In this document: one piece after another, positions 7,582 through 16,361 of the stretch
Layout: every line of letters begins with the position of its first letter
Numbering within the stretch: the stretch's first letter is position 1
NCBI GenBank assembly: GCA_959023295.1
Contig: CAUFBM010000018.1
Location: 1-43,603 of the forward strand
Origin: an uncultured Collinsella sp.
Lineage (GTDB): Bacteria; Actinomycetota; Coriobacteriia; Coriobacteriales; Coriobacteriaceae
DNA: 43,603 nucleotides
Direction: 5' to 3'
Program-made: the position numbers and the translations under genes
The notes under the pieces: model-generated
Told to the model about the DNA's origin: nothing
What the model saw: the letters and a program-made list of their open reading frames with translations, nothing else
Database searches by the model: none

Positions 7582-9381
7582 TTAGCAGTCCGCACCCTGT
7601 ACGTGGACCATGCGCTTCTCCCGATACATATTGTGATCGGCGACGCGATATACATCGGCCAGCGTATTTCCAGCCGTCTCGACGGTCGCCACGCCAATCG
7701 ATGCGCTGACCGTCAGGGCCTCATCGCTTACCGCGGCAAGACCGAGACGAAGATCCTGTTCCAGCCCGAGCGCAGACTCGTTGTCAGTATGGGGACAGAC
7801 CAGCAAAAACTCGTCGCCGCCAACGCGCATCGGCAGGTAATCCGCACCAGCCACCCGTCGCAGCACGGACGCCGTCCGTCGCAGCAGTTCATCCCCCATC
7901 TCGTGACCATAGATGTCGTTGGTCCGCTTGAGATAATTGCAGTCCACCATAATCACGCTCACTGGCAAGCCCTCGTTTACCAGGCTATCTCCGCGCGATT
8001 CAAGATAGTTGCGGTTGCGAAGCCCCGTCAGTTTATCTTGGTATGACAGCTCCTCGGCATGCTTGACCATCGATATGTTGTGCGTCGCCACGACGACCGA
8101 CTCCAACCGGCCTTGCTCATCGCGATGCTGGGGGACAACCTGTAGCGAGTACCAAGCACCTCGACAATCTCGCACCTCGGCAGCCAAGTACGGTACGCCC
8201 TCCATACGTTCACGAAGCGTACTTATATCTACGAGTCCCACAACCGCTTCGCGGCTTTCGGGGCTCACGATATCCCGGCAGACCGTGTCCATAAAGTCAT
8301 ATGCCTCGTTGTGCTCGACAAATATCTTCGCTATCGCCGGCGACATATTGATTCCCTCGATCTCGAGGGTGTCGAGATGCAAAAGGAAGGTCGAATCGTA
8401 GATGGCGCTTATGGCATTGATAATGCCGAGCTGTTTATCTTTTTCGACCAAATTGCGGTGGTCAACGATATTCCGAGCCAACAGCACCACGACCCAAAAC
8501 GCAAGGCACACCAAAACGCCGACGGCGACAAATGAAATCCTGTCAGACATGACCTCAGATTTGGGATATAGCGCAAACAGGCGGTAGTCCTTATATGCCG
8601 CACGCACGGCGTACCATTTGTCTCCTCGATATTCGATGGGCGTCAGGCCGTCGTCTTTCCACTCAACCCCTGCGCTGGTGAGGAGTCGGGCGAGCGACAT
8701 GTCAGCATCGGCACTGTTGGATGAGACAATCTCCGCATCCTCCATAACAAGCACCGTGGGGCCCTGATGGAAGGTGCTGTTCGAAAGCACGTCGGCTATG
8801 GCATATGAATAGTCGTCCGCCGTATCGGGAACAAATGAGCGGTATGCCAGGGCAACGCCGTCGCCATACGGAACAGCACAGACGGCAAAAACAACACCAC
8901 GGCGCTCGACGACAGTTGAGTAGGACACTTTGGAACCTTGATACATCGATGCGACCGACGAACATGCCAGCTCCTCTCGCCACAACATGAGCGGATCGCG
9001 ACCATCGATGTCGTAGTGGGCGGCCATATGACCGTCGGCATCCATGACCATCAGCCCCGAAAGGTTCTCGGTATGAACAAATTGCTCGATAAGATCGTCG
9101 TTGACATCAACGCGATCAGAGGACAGGAACGTCGCAAACGATTCGACCGCGGCGAGCAAATCGTGCGTCGTCTCGATTTTTCTCCCCTGTTCGTTGCGGT
9201 CATATTTTTCGCAAGCGTTTTCCAAAAACACCATGGTTTCTTGACCAAACCCAAGCGTTTTTTCGAGGCAGCGATGGGTTCCAACCGCATACAACAGGCC
9301 TAATAAGACAGCGCTGACAATAACGCCGACAGCTATGACGGTCAGAATCTTTCGACGCAAGCGGTGCTTGTCATTTGTCAT
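7582..9381 (-). CDS. Membrane diguanylate cyclase with periplasmic sensor and PAS-like domain
   Basis: 599 residues. TM1 (about 12-34), a large extracytoplasmic sensor region (35-280, probably Cache-like), TM2 (about 282-302), a PAS-like domain (about 315-437) and a GGDEF domain (about 440-595) with an intact GGDEF at 521-525. It should make cyclic di-GMP from two GTP. No RxxD inhibitory site is present at the usual position before GGDEF (the sequence is ADYLPMRV), so product inhibition by the classical I-site is unlikely. The start is the ATG at 9381, which overlaps the stop of the upstream solute-binding gene as ATGA with AAGGAG before it. That suggests coordinated production with the binding protein. 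Confidence 0.92.
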   Translation of the reverse strand: MTNDKHRLRRKILTVIAVGVIVSAVLLGLLYAVGTHRCLEKTLGFGQETMVFLENACEKYDRNEQGRKIETTHDLLAAVESFATFLSSDRVDVNDDLIEQFVHTENLSGLMVMDADGHMAAHYDIDGRDPLMLWREELACSSVASMYQGSKVSYSTVVERRGVVFAVCAVPYGDGVALAYRSFVPDTADDYSYAIADVLSNSTFHQGPTVLVMEDAEIVSSNSADADMSLARLLTSAGVEWKDDGLTPIEYRGDKWYAVRAAYKDYRLFALYPKSEVMSDRISFVAVGVLVCLAFWVVVLLARNIVDHRNLVEKDKQLGIINAISAIYDSTFLLHLDTLEIEGINMSPAIAKIFVEHNEAYDFMDTVCRDIVSPESREAVVGLVDISTLRERMEGVPYLAAEVRDCRGAWYSLQVVPQHRDEQGRLESVVVATHNISMVKHAEELSYQDKLTGLRNRNYLESRGDSLVNEGLPVSVIMVDCNYLKRTNDIYGHEMGDELLRRTASVLRRVAGADYLPMRVGGDEFLLVCPHTDNESALGLEQDLRLGLAAVSDEALTVSASIGVATVETAGNTLADVYRVADHNMYREKRMVHVQGADC

Positions 9382-10250
9382 GATTCCGCTCCTTGCCCGC
9401 CCGTCGTCGCTCCTGCCTTGTAATTGTCCACAATGCGCTCTATCGTGCCGTCTCGATCCATGTCGAACAGCGCGGTATTGAGGTTTTTGACGCACTCTCC
9501 CTCATAGGCAACATCAAATGCAACGCCCAGGTCAACCGTCATAACGTTGTCGGCAAACACACGATAAACGCCGGGATACTGGGTGACGAGTCGATCAAGC
9601 GATTGAACGTCCGCCATCCAACAGTCGACATACCCTTTGGCGAGGGCGGCTTTGCAGAGTTCGGCAGAACCATACGATTTGATTTGCACGTCCGGCGAGA
9701 TTTCCAGATCCCCTGCGAGCAATCGGCGTTCGCTCACCGAGCCCGCAATCACCGCGATGGTCTTGCTTCCATCGAGATGCGCCAAGGACTTGATGCCACT
9801 CGTTTTCTTGGCGGCAACCGAGACCGTCACGGTTAAATACGGCTCGGTCCAGTAATACTTATCCTCGCGATAACAGGGCGAATAGTCACACCACAGACAA
9901 TCGATATCACCGTTTTTGAGCAGCCGGTCGCGATCGTTCCAGTCAATATCGACAAACTGTGGCTTAATCCCCGCACGCTTGCAGGCCTCGCGGGCGATGT
10001 CGATATCGATACCGGCGTAATCGCCCGTGGTATCGACATACACATAGGGGTCGTTATCCGTAACGCCGATTTTGAGTACCGGGAGATCTTTGTCGGCTTC
10101 ATTCGAGGAGGAAGAACTGCTTCGAACGGTATACGTCAGGGCGGCCACACAGGCGGCAACAAGGAGCATGAGCGTAAACGAGACGATGGCGGCTCGCTTG
10201 GTGCGTCCGGGCACGCGCCTCCCTTCATCGAAACAGCAATCGGATTTCAT
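9378..10250 (-). CDS. Family 3 extracellular solute-binding protein, membrane-anchored
   Basis: 290 residues. A basic N-terminus, a hydrophobic segment (about 20-42) and a Ser-rich linker precede a periplasmic-binding-protein fold that begins LKIGVTDNDPYVYVD. GIDIDIAREACKRAG is the typical family 3 (amino-acid/polar solute) block. VAAC inside the hydrophobic segment could be read as a lipobox, but hydrophobic residues follow the Cys, so a membrane anchor is likelier. The frame extends upstream through the purB terminator, so the ATG at 10250 is chosen. No ABC permease or ATPase gene is next to it. Instead it overlaps a GGDEF sensor gene by 4 bp, suggesting a ligand-sensing rather than transport role. 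Confidence 0.88.
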   Translation of the reverse strand: MKSDCCFDEGRRVPGRTKRAAIVSFTLMLLVAACVAALTYTVRSSSSSSNEADKDLPVLKIGVTDNDPYVYVDTTGDYAGIDIDIAREACKRAGIKPQFVDIDWNDRDRLLKNGDIDCLWCDYSPCYREDKYYWTEPYLTVTVSVAAKKTSGIKSLAHLDGSKTIAVIAGSVSERRLLAGDLEISPDVQIKSYGSAELCKAALAKGYVDCWMADVQSLDRLVTQYPGVYRVFADNVMTVDLGVAFDVAYEGECVKNLNTALFDMDRDGTIERIVDNYKAGATTGGQGAES

Positions 10251-10274
10251 TGTATACCCGGGGCTGATGCGGCA

Positions 10275-10311
10275 ATAAAAAAGCGCCTCACCCAAAATGG
10301 GCAAGACGCCA
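10275..10311 (-). terminator. Terminator of purB
   Basis: Minus-strand GGCGTCTTGCCCA-TTT-TGGGTGAGGCGC followed by TTTTTTATT, 42 bp after the purB stop. Confidence 0.85.
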
Positions 10312-10352
10312 AAGGTTGAAATGCATCCGCAAGCGGTCGAATTAGGTTAACC

Positions 10353-11699
10353 CTACTCGAAGTTCAGCTGCTCCAGGCGGTCGAAGACCGTATCGATGCG
10401 GGTGAGGAAGTCCCACGGATCAAAGATCTCATCGAGCTTCTCCTGGCTGACGGTGCAGCGCGGATCGGCCTCGAGACGCTCCTTGAAGGTGGGGCCAGAA
10501 ACACAATCCTGCACCTCATGCCAGGTGGCCATGGCGTTTTCCTGCACGATAGCGTAGGCGTCCTCGCGGGTGATGCCCGTATCGACGAGGGCCAGCAGGA
10601 CCTTGGAGGAGAAGATGAGGCCACGGGTCTTGTTGAGATTGGCCATCATGCGGGCCGGATACAGCTGCAGGCCGTCGATGACACGGATGAGGCACTGGAA
10701 CATGTGGTCGAGTGCGATGAAGCTATCGGCCTGGGCGACGCGCTCGGCGGAGGAGTGCGAAATATCGCGCTCGTGCCACAGGGCGACGTTGTCGAAGGCG
10801 ACCTGGGCGTTGGACTTCACGACGCGCGACAGGCCGCAGACCTTCTCCATGGTGATCGGGTTGCGCTTGTGCGGCATGGCGGAGCTGCCCTTTTGACCCT
10901 TGCGGAACGGCTCCTCGGCCTCGAGCGTATCGGTCTTCTGCAGGTTGCGGACCTCGGTCGCGATGCGCTCGCAGGTGGCCGCTGTAGTGGCAAGCACGCC
11001 GGCAAGGTAGGCGTGGTGATCGCGGCTGATGACCTGCGTGGACAGCGGGTCGTGAACCAGGCCCAGGTGCTCACAGACATACTCCTCGACAAACGGCTCG
11101 ATGGAGCTGTACGTGCCGACAGCACCCGAGATGGCACCGAAGGCAACATTCTTACGGGCATCCTCAAGACGATCCAGATCGCGCTTGAGCTCCCAGGCCC
11201 AAGAGCCAAACTTCATGCCGAAGGTCATCGGCTCGGCGTGGATGCCATGAGTGCGGCCGGCACAGAGCGTATTGCGCTCCTCGAAAGCGCGACGCTTGCA
11301 AATCTCGCCGAGCTTCTTGACGTCCTCGATGATAAGGTCACAGGCCTGGGTGAGCTGGTAGCACAGAGCCGTATCGCCCAGGTCGGAACTGGTCATGCCG
11401 TAGTGGACCCAGCGGCTGGGCTTGGGGTCGCCCTCGGGAACATCGGCGTCGATGTACTCCTTCATGTTGGTCAGGAAAGCAATAACGTCGTGGCGCGTGA
11501 CTTCCTCGATCTCATCGACCTTTGCCTTCTCAAAGTTAGCGTGATCGCGGATCCACTGGGCTTCGTCTTTAGAAATACCGATCTTGCCGAGCTCCGCCTG
11601 GGCCTCGCAGGCCAGGACCTCGATCTCCTGCCAAATGGCGTACTTGTTCTCGAGGGAGAAGATGTGTCCCATCTCCGGGCGAGTATAGCGATCGATCAT
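10353..11699 (-). CDS. purB: Adenylosuccinate lyase
   Basis: 448 residues. It splits SAICAR to AICAR plus fumarate and adenylosuccinate to AMP plus fumarate, the enzyme acting twice in purine synthesis. The fumarase/aspartase superfamily signature GSSAMPHKRNPI is present, as are the TSSDLGDTA block and the GRTHGIHAEP region that supplies a catalytic histidine. The length is usual. The start is the ATG at 11699 with AAGGAG five bases upstream; the frame upstream of it (to 11765) is not supported. It is transcribed alone, with its own terminator downstream. Confidence 0.96.
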   Translation of the reverse strand: MIDRYTRPEMGHIFSLENKYAIWQEIEVLACEAQAELGKIGISKDEAQWIRDHANFEKAKVDEIEEVTRHDVIAFLTNMKEYIDADVPEGDPKPSRWVHYGMTSSDLGDTALCYQLTQACDLIIEDVKKLGEICKRRAFEERNTLCAGRTHGIHAEPMTFGMKFGSWAWELKRDLDRLEDARKNVAFGAISGAVGTYSSIEPFVEEYVCEHLGLVHDPLSTQVISRDHHAYLAGVLATTAATCERIATEVRNLQKTDTLEAEEPFRKGQKGSSAMPHKRNPITMEKVCGLSRVVKSNAQVAFDNVALWHERDISHSSAERVAQADSFIALDHMFQCLIRVIDGLQLYPARMMANLNKTRGLIFSSKVLLALVDTGITREDAYAIVQENAMATWHEVQDCVSGPTFKERLEADPRCTVSQEKLDEIFDPWDFLTRIDTVFDRLEQLNFE

Positions 11700-11807
11700 A
11701 GCGGCTCCTTTTTGGCTATTGGCACGTTGGTCGTAACTTAACCATTGTACCGTGCGTAGGTGCAAGTATGGGCAGCAGGCATTAACCTAACATTTTGCCG
11801 CAAGAGC

Positions 11808-12122
11808 GGCCATGGGGACGTCCGCGTATTTGCTTCGCAAATCCGCACCGGCTGCGGTCGCCTGCCGGATTCGCGGAGACGGTGGGGAAAACTTTGTTGA
11901 ATTGGCCGTCCCCGCGTCTCCCGTGCCCGGCGGAGCGGGCAACGGGACGTCTGCGTATTTGCTTCGCAAATCCGCACCGGCTGCGGTCGATCCCCTCGGA
12001 TTCACGGAGACGGTGGGGAATACTTTGCTGGATTTGCCGCTCCCGAGGTCCCCCGTGCTCGGTGGAGCGGGCAACGGGACGTCCGCGTATTTGCTTCGCA
12101 AATCCGCACCGGCTTCAGGCGC
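11808..12122 (-). repeat. Two and a half tandem ~130-bp repeats carrying tRNA-Gly 3' ends
   Basis: Three copies of a core (CGTATTTGCTTCGCAAATCC with flanks) start at 11816, 11945 and 12077, spaced 129 and 132 bp. Between them lies a second conserved part (GGAGACGGTGGGGAA...). Each later unit begins at a copy of the tRNA-Gly 3' end: GGAGCGGGCAACGGGAC, with TGG (CCA on minus) at 12063-12065 giving an 18-nt exact match to the tRNA. The core contains an ATTTGC-TTC-GCAAAT hairpin. No gene is supported anywhere in 11700-12254. Confidence 0.85.
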
Positions 12123-12183
12123 CTGCCGGCGCCTTCGCCTGCTCGCTATAAACGCTTCGCGTTTATTTAACGCTCGCACCCTG

Positions 12184-12198
12184 GCGGGTTCGAGTCCC
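12184..12198. repeat. Inverted copy of the tRNA-Gly T-arm core
   Basis: The 15-mer GCGGGTTCGAGTCCC is the exact reverse complement of 12268-12282 inside tRNA-Gly. The terminator lies between the two arms. A comparable T-arm-like palindrome sits behind the tRNA-Lys terminator (428-441). Confidence 0.8.
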
Positions 12199-12211
12199 GG
12201 CACTTGGTAGT

Positions 12212-12243
12212 AAAAAGCACGGCAACGTAACGTTACCGTGCTT
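12212..12243 (-). terminator. Terminator of tRNA-Gly
   Basis: Minus-strand AAGCACGG ... CCGTGCTT followed by TTTA, 12 bases after the tRNA CCA. Confidence 0.75.
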
Positions 12244-12254
12244 GTGCATTTTTC

Positions 12255-12329
12255 TGGAGCGGGCAACGGGACTCGAACCCGCGAGTGTCAGCTTGGGAAG
12301 CTGATGCCTTACCACTTGGCGATGCCCGC
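12255..12329 (-). tRNA. tRNA-Gly(TCC)
   Basis: Full cloverleaf on the minus strand with encoded CCA. The acceptor stem is GCGGGCA/TGCCCGC, the anticodon arm CAGCT-TCC-CAAGCTG (anticodon TCC) and the T arm GCGGG-TTCGAGT-CCCGT. It reads into the tRNA-3'-end repeat array. Confidence 0.95.
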
Positions 12330-12342
12330 ATATGTGGGGGAT

Positions 12343-12372
12343 AGTATAACGCGGTTGTCTTGTTCGATACAA
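12343..12372 (-). promoter_or_regulatory. Promoter of tRNA-Gly
   Basis: Minus-strand -35 TTGTAT (12372-12367) and -10 TATACT (12348-12343), 18-bp spacer, 13 bp before the tRNA 5' end. Confidence 0.7.
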
Positions 12373-12627
12373 GGGTGACGATGCTTGTTTTAGCTGTGGA
12401 GAATCGTCCTAAAAAACAGGCCAATTGTGAAGATAGGGACCTGTACGTTCTTCTATTTACCGTTGTCTACCTGCAGATTTATTCCATTATCTTTCATAGG
12501 CGCCATTTGTCAGATATCGGGCAAGCATTTGGTCAGGTTCCGGTACTTACCCGCATGAACCTTGGGGATAGCCTCATCCTACGCGCCGCGGCCTCCCCGT
12601 GCGGCGCACGAGGGATAAGGAGCAGCC

Positions 12628-15600
12628 ATGTCCAACGCACCCACGCACTCTGTCCACAGCGCAATCACAGCAGGATCGCTGCTCCTAGTCCTCTTTTTAC
12701 TTTTAGGCTGCATGACACCGGATGCCGCGCTCGCCATCGACGGTTACGAATCGCTCGGATTCCGCACTATCAGCAATGAATGCGGTCCTTTTGGAGTTGG
12801 CAAATACGAGGCACAGGATTCTTCGACTGCCTATTGTATGAACCAGGACCGATTTGGCCCCAGCACACCGGGCGGACCCTGGCTCACCTACAATCAGGGC
12901 TGGGTATGGCTCGAAGACGAATTCGCGGCCATCATCTGCCATGGCTACCCCACCGCCACATCCTTTGGCGGGCATAATCTGTCCCCCGATCGAGCACGCG
13001 CCGCAACCCAACTTGCCGTCTGGATGCTCAACGGCACCACCCATACCGACGGATCGTTCTCATATACAACCGCCCAGGGCGTCACAAAGAGCGGAAACTT
13101 TTCCGGCGACAATGAGGTCGTTGCCGCAGCGCGCTGGCTCCACGACAGCGCCAAGTCGGGAAGCATTAAAGCCGCACCGCATCGCGCGCGGCGCTATTTG
13201 GGAACTGTGTCGGGCGGCAGCAAGCGTCAAGATATGCTCTACGTGCTCCCGGCCGTCTCTGCATCCTTCCAAAAACAGTCAGCCAACGCCGCCATCACAA
13301 GCGAAAACGATACCTACAGGCTCGACGGAGCGAGGTTCGACATCTATGAGAGCGCCGGCGACAAGCGTGTCGGCAGCATCCAGATGGACAGCAGCGGTCG
13401 CGCACAGGCGACACTTTTGCCCAATACGGCATATTATCTGGTCGAAACCAAAGCTCCAGCGGGTTATATCCCCAGGAGTGACCGCATCGCCTTTTCCACC
13501 GGCAATGACGGCGGGAATGTCGTCATCGATGAGCAGCCCGGTACCATTACCCTGCGCATCGCAAAGGTCGATGCCGCGACAGGGGCAGGTCCTCAAGTCG
13601 GCGCGTCACTTGCCGGCGCTGAGTTCACCTGCGTCTCACAGTCTACCCCGGGCTGGACGCACACCCTCACGACGGATGAGGACGGCCGGGCAACACTTAC
13701 CGACATCCCCCTGGGCACCTTTACCATCTATGAGTCAAGAGCTCCCGAGGGCTATCTGCCCTCCGATGAAACCTGGAGCTACACCATCGGTGCCGATCAG
13801 CTCGGAGACGCGGGCGTCGTTGAGCTCGAGCGCCGCATCCCCAACATCCCCATCGCTTTTGACCTCGAAATTTCAAAGTTCAAGGACTGCGGTAATAGTG
13901 ACGAATCTGGTGTAGAGCAGCCGGCGGAAGGCGTGGTCTTTGAAGTGGTAAGCAACACTTCGCAGCAGGTTGTTGGAACGCTGACCACCAATATCTACGG
14001 TTTCGCATCGACCAAAGACCAGGCTGGAGCATGGTTTGGCGCAGGAAAGCGCCCCGATGGCGTCAGCGGAACCATACCGTATGACCGTGCCGGCTACACC
14101 ATTCGTGAGGTTGTCGACACTGTGCCCGGCGGCTTTAAGCAGGCAGGGGAATGGACTATCACAGCAGAGCAGATCACGGACGGCGCAGAGCTTCAGTACA
14201 TCGTAGACAACCACGCCCTGTCGACACATCTTCAAATCGTGAAGCGCGATGCTCAGACCGGCAACGCCGTACCACGCGCTGGGTTCACCTTTCAGCTGCT
14301 CAATGGCGACCGTGAGCCCATCTCGCAAACATCCTGGCATCCCGCCCATACCGTTATGAATACCTTTACGACCGATGAAACCGGCACTGTCACCCTGCCC
14401 GAATCGCTTAACCCGGGCACGTATTACATACGAGAGACTTCCGCCAAGGAACCGTATCTTGTTGGTGAAGATCTGGAGATAACGATTCCCACCGACATGA
14501 ACTTAACGCCCGTCGCGGTCGCCTCGTTTTACGACGACGCGGCAACAGGAAGCATCGAGATCGTCAAGAACGATGCCGTAGGTGGGCGCGCCCTTGCCGG
14601 TGCTGTTTTTGATATCCGTGCCGCGGGCGATATCGTGCGCCCCGACGGCAGCATTGCTGCCCTGGACGGCGAGACTGTCACCATCATCACGACCGACGAA
14701 CGGGGATTTGCGTGCGCAAATCATCTTTCACTGGGGTGCGGAACCGCCACCTATGAGGTAATCGAGGTGCAGGCACCCGAAGGTTACCTGCTCGACCAAA
14801 GCGTCCACACCGTCGAGCTGTCGTATGCCGGTCAGGAAACACCCGTGATCGATGCGCACCTCGACGTTTCTAACGACTACACCAAAATCGACATCTCCAA
14901 AGTCGATTTGACCGGCAAACAAGAAGTAGATGGCGCCCGTCTCTCCCTCCACGGTGCCGACGGAACCGAAATTGACGCTTGGACCTCCTCTGACAAACCG
15001 CATCGCATCGAGCATCTTTTGCCCGGCACCTACACCCTGCGCGAAGTGATGCCCCCGCGCACTTACGACCTTGCCGAAGACATGACGTTTGAAATTAAGG
15101 CCACAGGAGAAGTGCAGACGGTAGCCATGAAGGACACACCCATCGAGATCGAGGGCAAAGTCGACAAGCGGCAAGAGATCGCCCGCCCTATCGGTAAGGG
15201 TCTCGTCGCCAACGGCGATGGCAAAAACCGAGCCGTGGCACAATCCGATGCGGACGGCTCCTTCTCTTATACACTCGATGCTAAAAATGAGTCGAATACC
15301 TGGGTTGATGAATTCACCATCACTGACGATCTCGAATGCGCCAAGGAAGGCACTGCCAAACTCATCGCCATCGAAACCCCTGTCGCGACCGGGGACATCG
15401 ACGGTCTTTGCAACGTGTGGTATCGAACGTCTCCAGTGGGAAGTATCGATACGGGCGAACAGGCCAATGCAACGCTCAGCGACGGGCATGACAACCCCTG
15501 GCTCGAAACGGACGAGGTCAAAAAGCTCCTAGGTGACGATTTGCGCATGGTCGATTACGGCGATTGGCATCTTTGGAAAGCCGATATCCCAACAACGGAG

Positions 15601-16059
15601 TCGGTCACCCTCGAGGCAAAAGAGCTCGCTCTTTTGGACGATACCACCGTCACGGGCATTCGTCTTGAGTACGGGGCCGTATCGGCCGACTTCACGACAA
15701 GAGGCGCTGCAGAATCTTGGACCCGCGAGGACCTCAAAGACGAGCATGACGACCTTGATGATGTGAGCGCCGTCCTTGACTCGGATATTCACGGTGCCGT
15801 CATCCATATGCAGGCCGCATCGTCTTACACGCCTCAGACCGCACTCGCCAACAGCGCTCGCGTTGACCTCTGTCGCAATGGCGGCGGTAGCAACCTTGAA
15901 TCACATGACGAGGATCGCGTCATCCAGCGATGCGTCATGCCGCAAGATTTACCGGCAACGGGCTCCCTTCCCATTGCCGCCTGCCTCACCGCCTTCGTGA
16001 CCTCCGGCGCCGCGGCAATCTGGTTTGCCCATCTAAAGCTGGCGTCAAAACGTCGCTGA
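12628..16059 (+). CDS. LPXTG-anchored surface adhesin with thioester domain and CnaB repeats
   Basis: 1143 residues. The signal peptide (about 1-36) ends DAALA and contains a lipobox-like LLGC at 25-28. A thioester domain follows, with Cys70 in AYCMN and Gln128 in the ARAATQLAVWML motif predicted to form the reactive Cys-Gln bond that attaches covalently to host targets. Six SpaA/CnaB-like beta-sandwiches come next (about 214-303, 306-402, 410-527, 531-634, 640-745, 751-838). Most have a Lys near the start and an E-x-x-AP-x-GY type end, typical of internal isopeptide bonds. After a further domain (about 840-1105), the sorting signal LPATG (1108-1112), a membrane helix and a KRR tail show sortase anchoring. 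AAGGAG five bases before ATG fixes the start. No sortase gene is in the window. Confidence 0.93.
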   Translation: MSNAPTHSVHSAITAGSLLLVLFLLLGCMTPDAALAIDGYESLGFRTISNECGPFGVGKYEAQDSSTAYCMNQDRFGPSTPGGPWLTYNQGWVWLEDEFAAIICHGYPTATSFGGHNLSPDRARAATQLAVWMLNGTTHTDGSFSYTTAQGVTKSGNFSGDNEVVAAARWLHDSAKSGSIKAAPHRARRYLGTVSGGSKRQDMLYVLPAVSASFQKQSANAAITSENDTYRLDGARFDIYESAGDKRVGSIQMDSSGRAQATLLPNTAYYLVETKAPAGYIPRSDRIAFSTGNDGGNVVIDEQPGTITLRIAKVDAATGAGPQVGASLAGAEFTCVSQSTPGWTHTLTTDEDGRATLTDIPLGTFTIYESRAPEGYLPSDETWSYTIGADQLGDAGVVELERRIPNIPIAFDLEISKFKDCGNSDESGVEQPAEGVVFEVVSNTSQQVVGTLTTNIYGFASTKDQAGAWFGAGKRPDGVSGTIPYDRAGYTIREVVDTVPGGFKQAGEWTITAEQITDGAELQYIVDNHALSTHLQIVKRDAQTGNAVPRAGFTFQLLNGDREPISQTSWHPAHTVMNTFTTDETGTVTLPESLNPGTYYIRETSAKEPYLVGEDLEITIPTDMNLTPVAVASFYDDAATGSIEIVKNDAVGGRALAGAVFDIRAAGDIVRPDGSIAALDGETVTIITTDERGFACANHLSLGCGTATYEVIEVQAPEGYLLDQSVHTVELSYAGQETPVIDAHLDVSNDYTKIDISKVDLTGKQEVDGARLSLHGADGTEIDAWTSSDKPHRIEHLLPGTYTLREVMPPRTYDLAEDMTFEIKATGEVQTVAMKDTPIEIEGKVDKRQEIARPIGKGLVANGDGKNRAVAQSDADGSFSYTLDAKNESNTWVDEFTITDDLECAKEGTAKLIAIETPVATGDIDGLCNVWYRTSPVGSIDTGEQANATLSDGHDNPWLETDEVKKLLGDDLRMVDYGDWHLWKADIPTTESVTLEAKELALLDDTTVTGIRLEYGAVSADFTTRGAAESWTREDLKDEHDDLDDVSAVLDSDIHGAVIHMQAASSYTPQTALANSARVDLCRNGGGSNLESHDEDRVIQRCVMPQDLPATGSLPIAACLTAFVTSGAAAIWFAHLKLASKRR

Positions 16060-16065
16060 CGCAAT

Positions 16066-16104
16066 AAAAAAGAGGCGAGCCCGTCTCCCGGCTCGCCTCT
16101 TATT
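16066..16104. terminator. Bidirectional terminator
   Basis: AAGAGGCGAGCC (16070-16081) pairs with GGCTCGCCTCTT (16090-16101), with A-rich/T-rich flanks on both sides. It ends the adhesin gene from the left and the 72-residue membrane protein gene from the right. Confidence 0.85.
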
Positions 16105-16121
16105 CGTTCGTGGCGAAATGG

Positions 16122-16340
16122 CTATTCCCCAGATGCAGACCCACCATCGATGAGCGCTTGTTCGGACTTGGAGATGCCGTCGGCTCCCAAACTCTGCTCG
16201 TGCTCCACTTCTTCGCTAATCGTGGACTCAGGCGTTGAGCCTTTAACACCCACGATATACGCGGCCCCAAAACCAAGGGCAATGGCGATCAGGGCCAAGA
16301 TGAGATAGACGGGCCAGTGGCGCTTGATGTACGAAAACAC
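16122..16340 (-). CDS. Small single-helix membrane protein
   Basis: 72 residues: a short basic N-terminus (MFSYIKRHWP), one membrane helix (about 11-31) and an acidic tail rich in Glu, Ser and Gly. The start is GTG at 16340 with AAGGAG five bases upstream. It lies 21 bp behind the M28-like gene, so it is probably co-transcribed. I recognise no family. Confidence 0.7.
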   Translation of the reverse strand: MFSYIKRHWPVYLILALIAIALGFGAAYIVGVKGSTPESTISEEVEHEQSLGADGISKSEQALIDGGSASGE

Positions 16341-16361
16341 GCAGACTCCTTAGAGGTCAAC

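Noticed and set aside
10251..10304. Longer N-terminus for the solute-binding protein
   Set aside because: It would be encoded by the purB terminator hairpin; the ATG at 10250 fits the membrane-anchor start.
11808..12122. Possible CRISPR array
   Set aside because: Units are about 130 bp with conserved content throughout, only 2.5 copies, and tRNA 3' ends inside; no short repeat/variable spacer pattern and no cas genes.
12854..13915. Plus-strand frame of 353 codons inside the adhesin gene
   Set aside because: Out of frame with the adhesin, which has signal peptide, domains and sorting motif; the product is Ser/Pro-rich shadow sequence.
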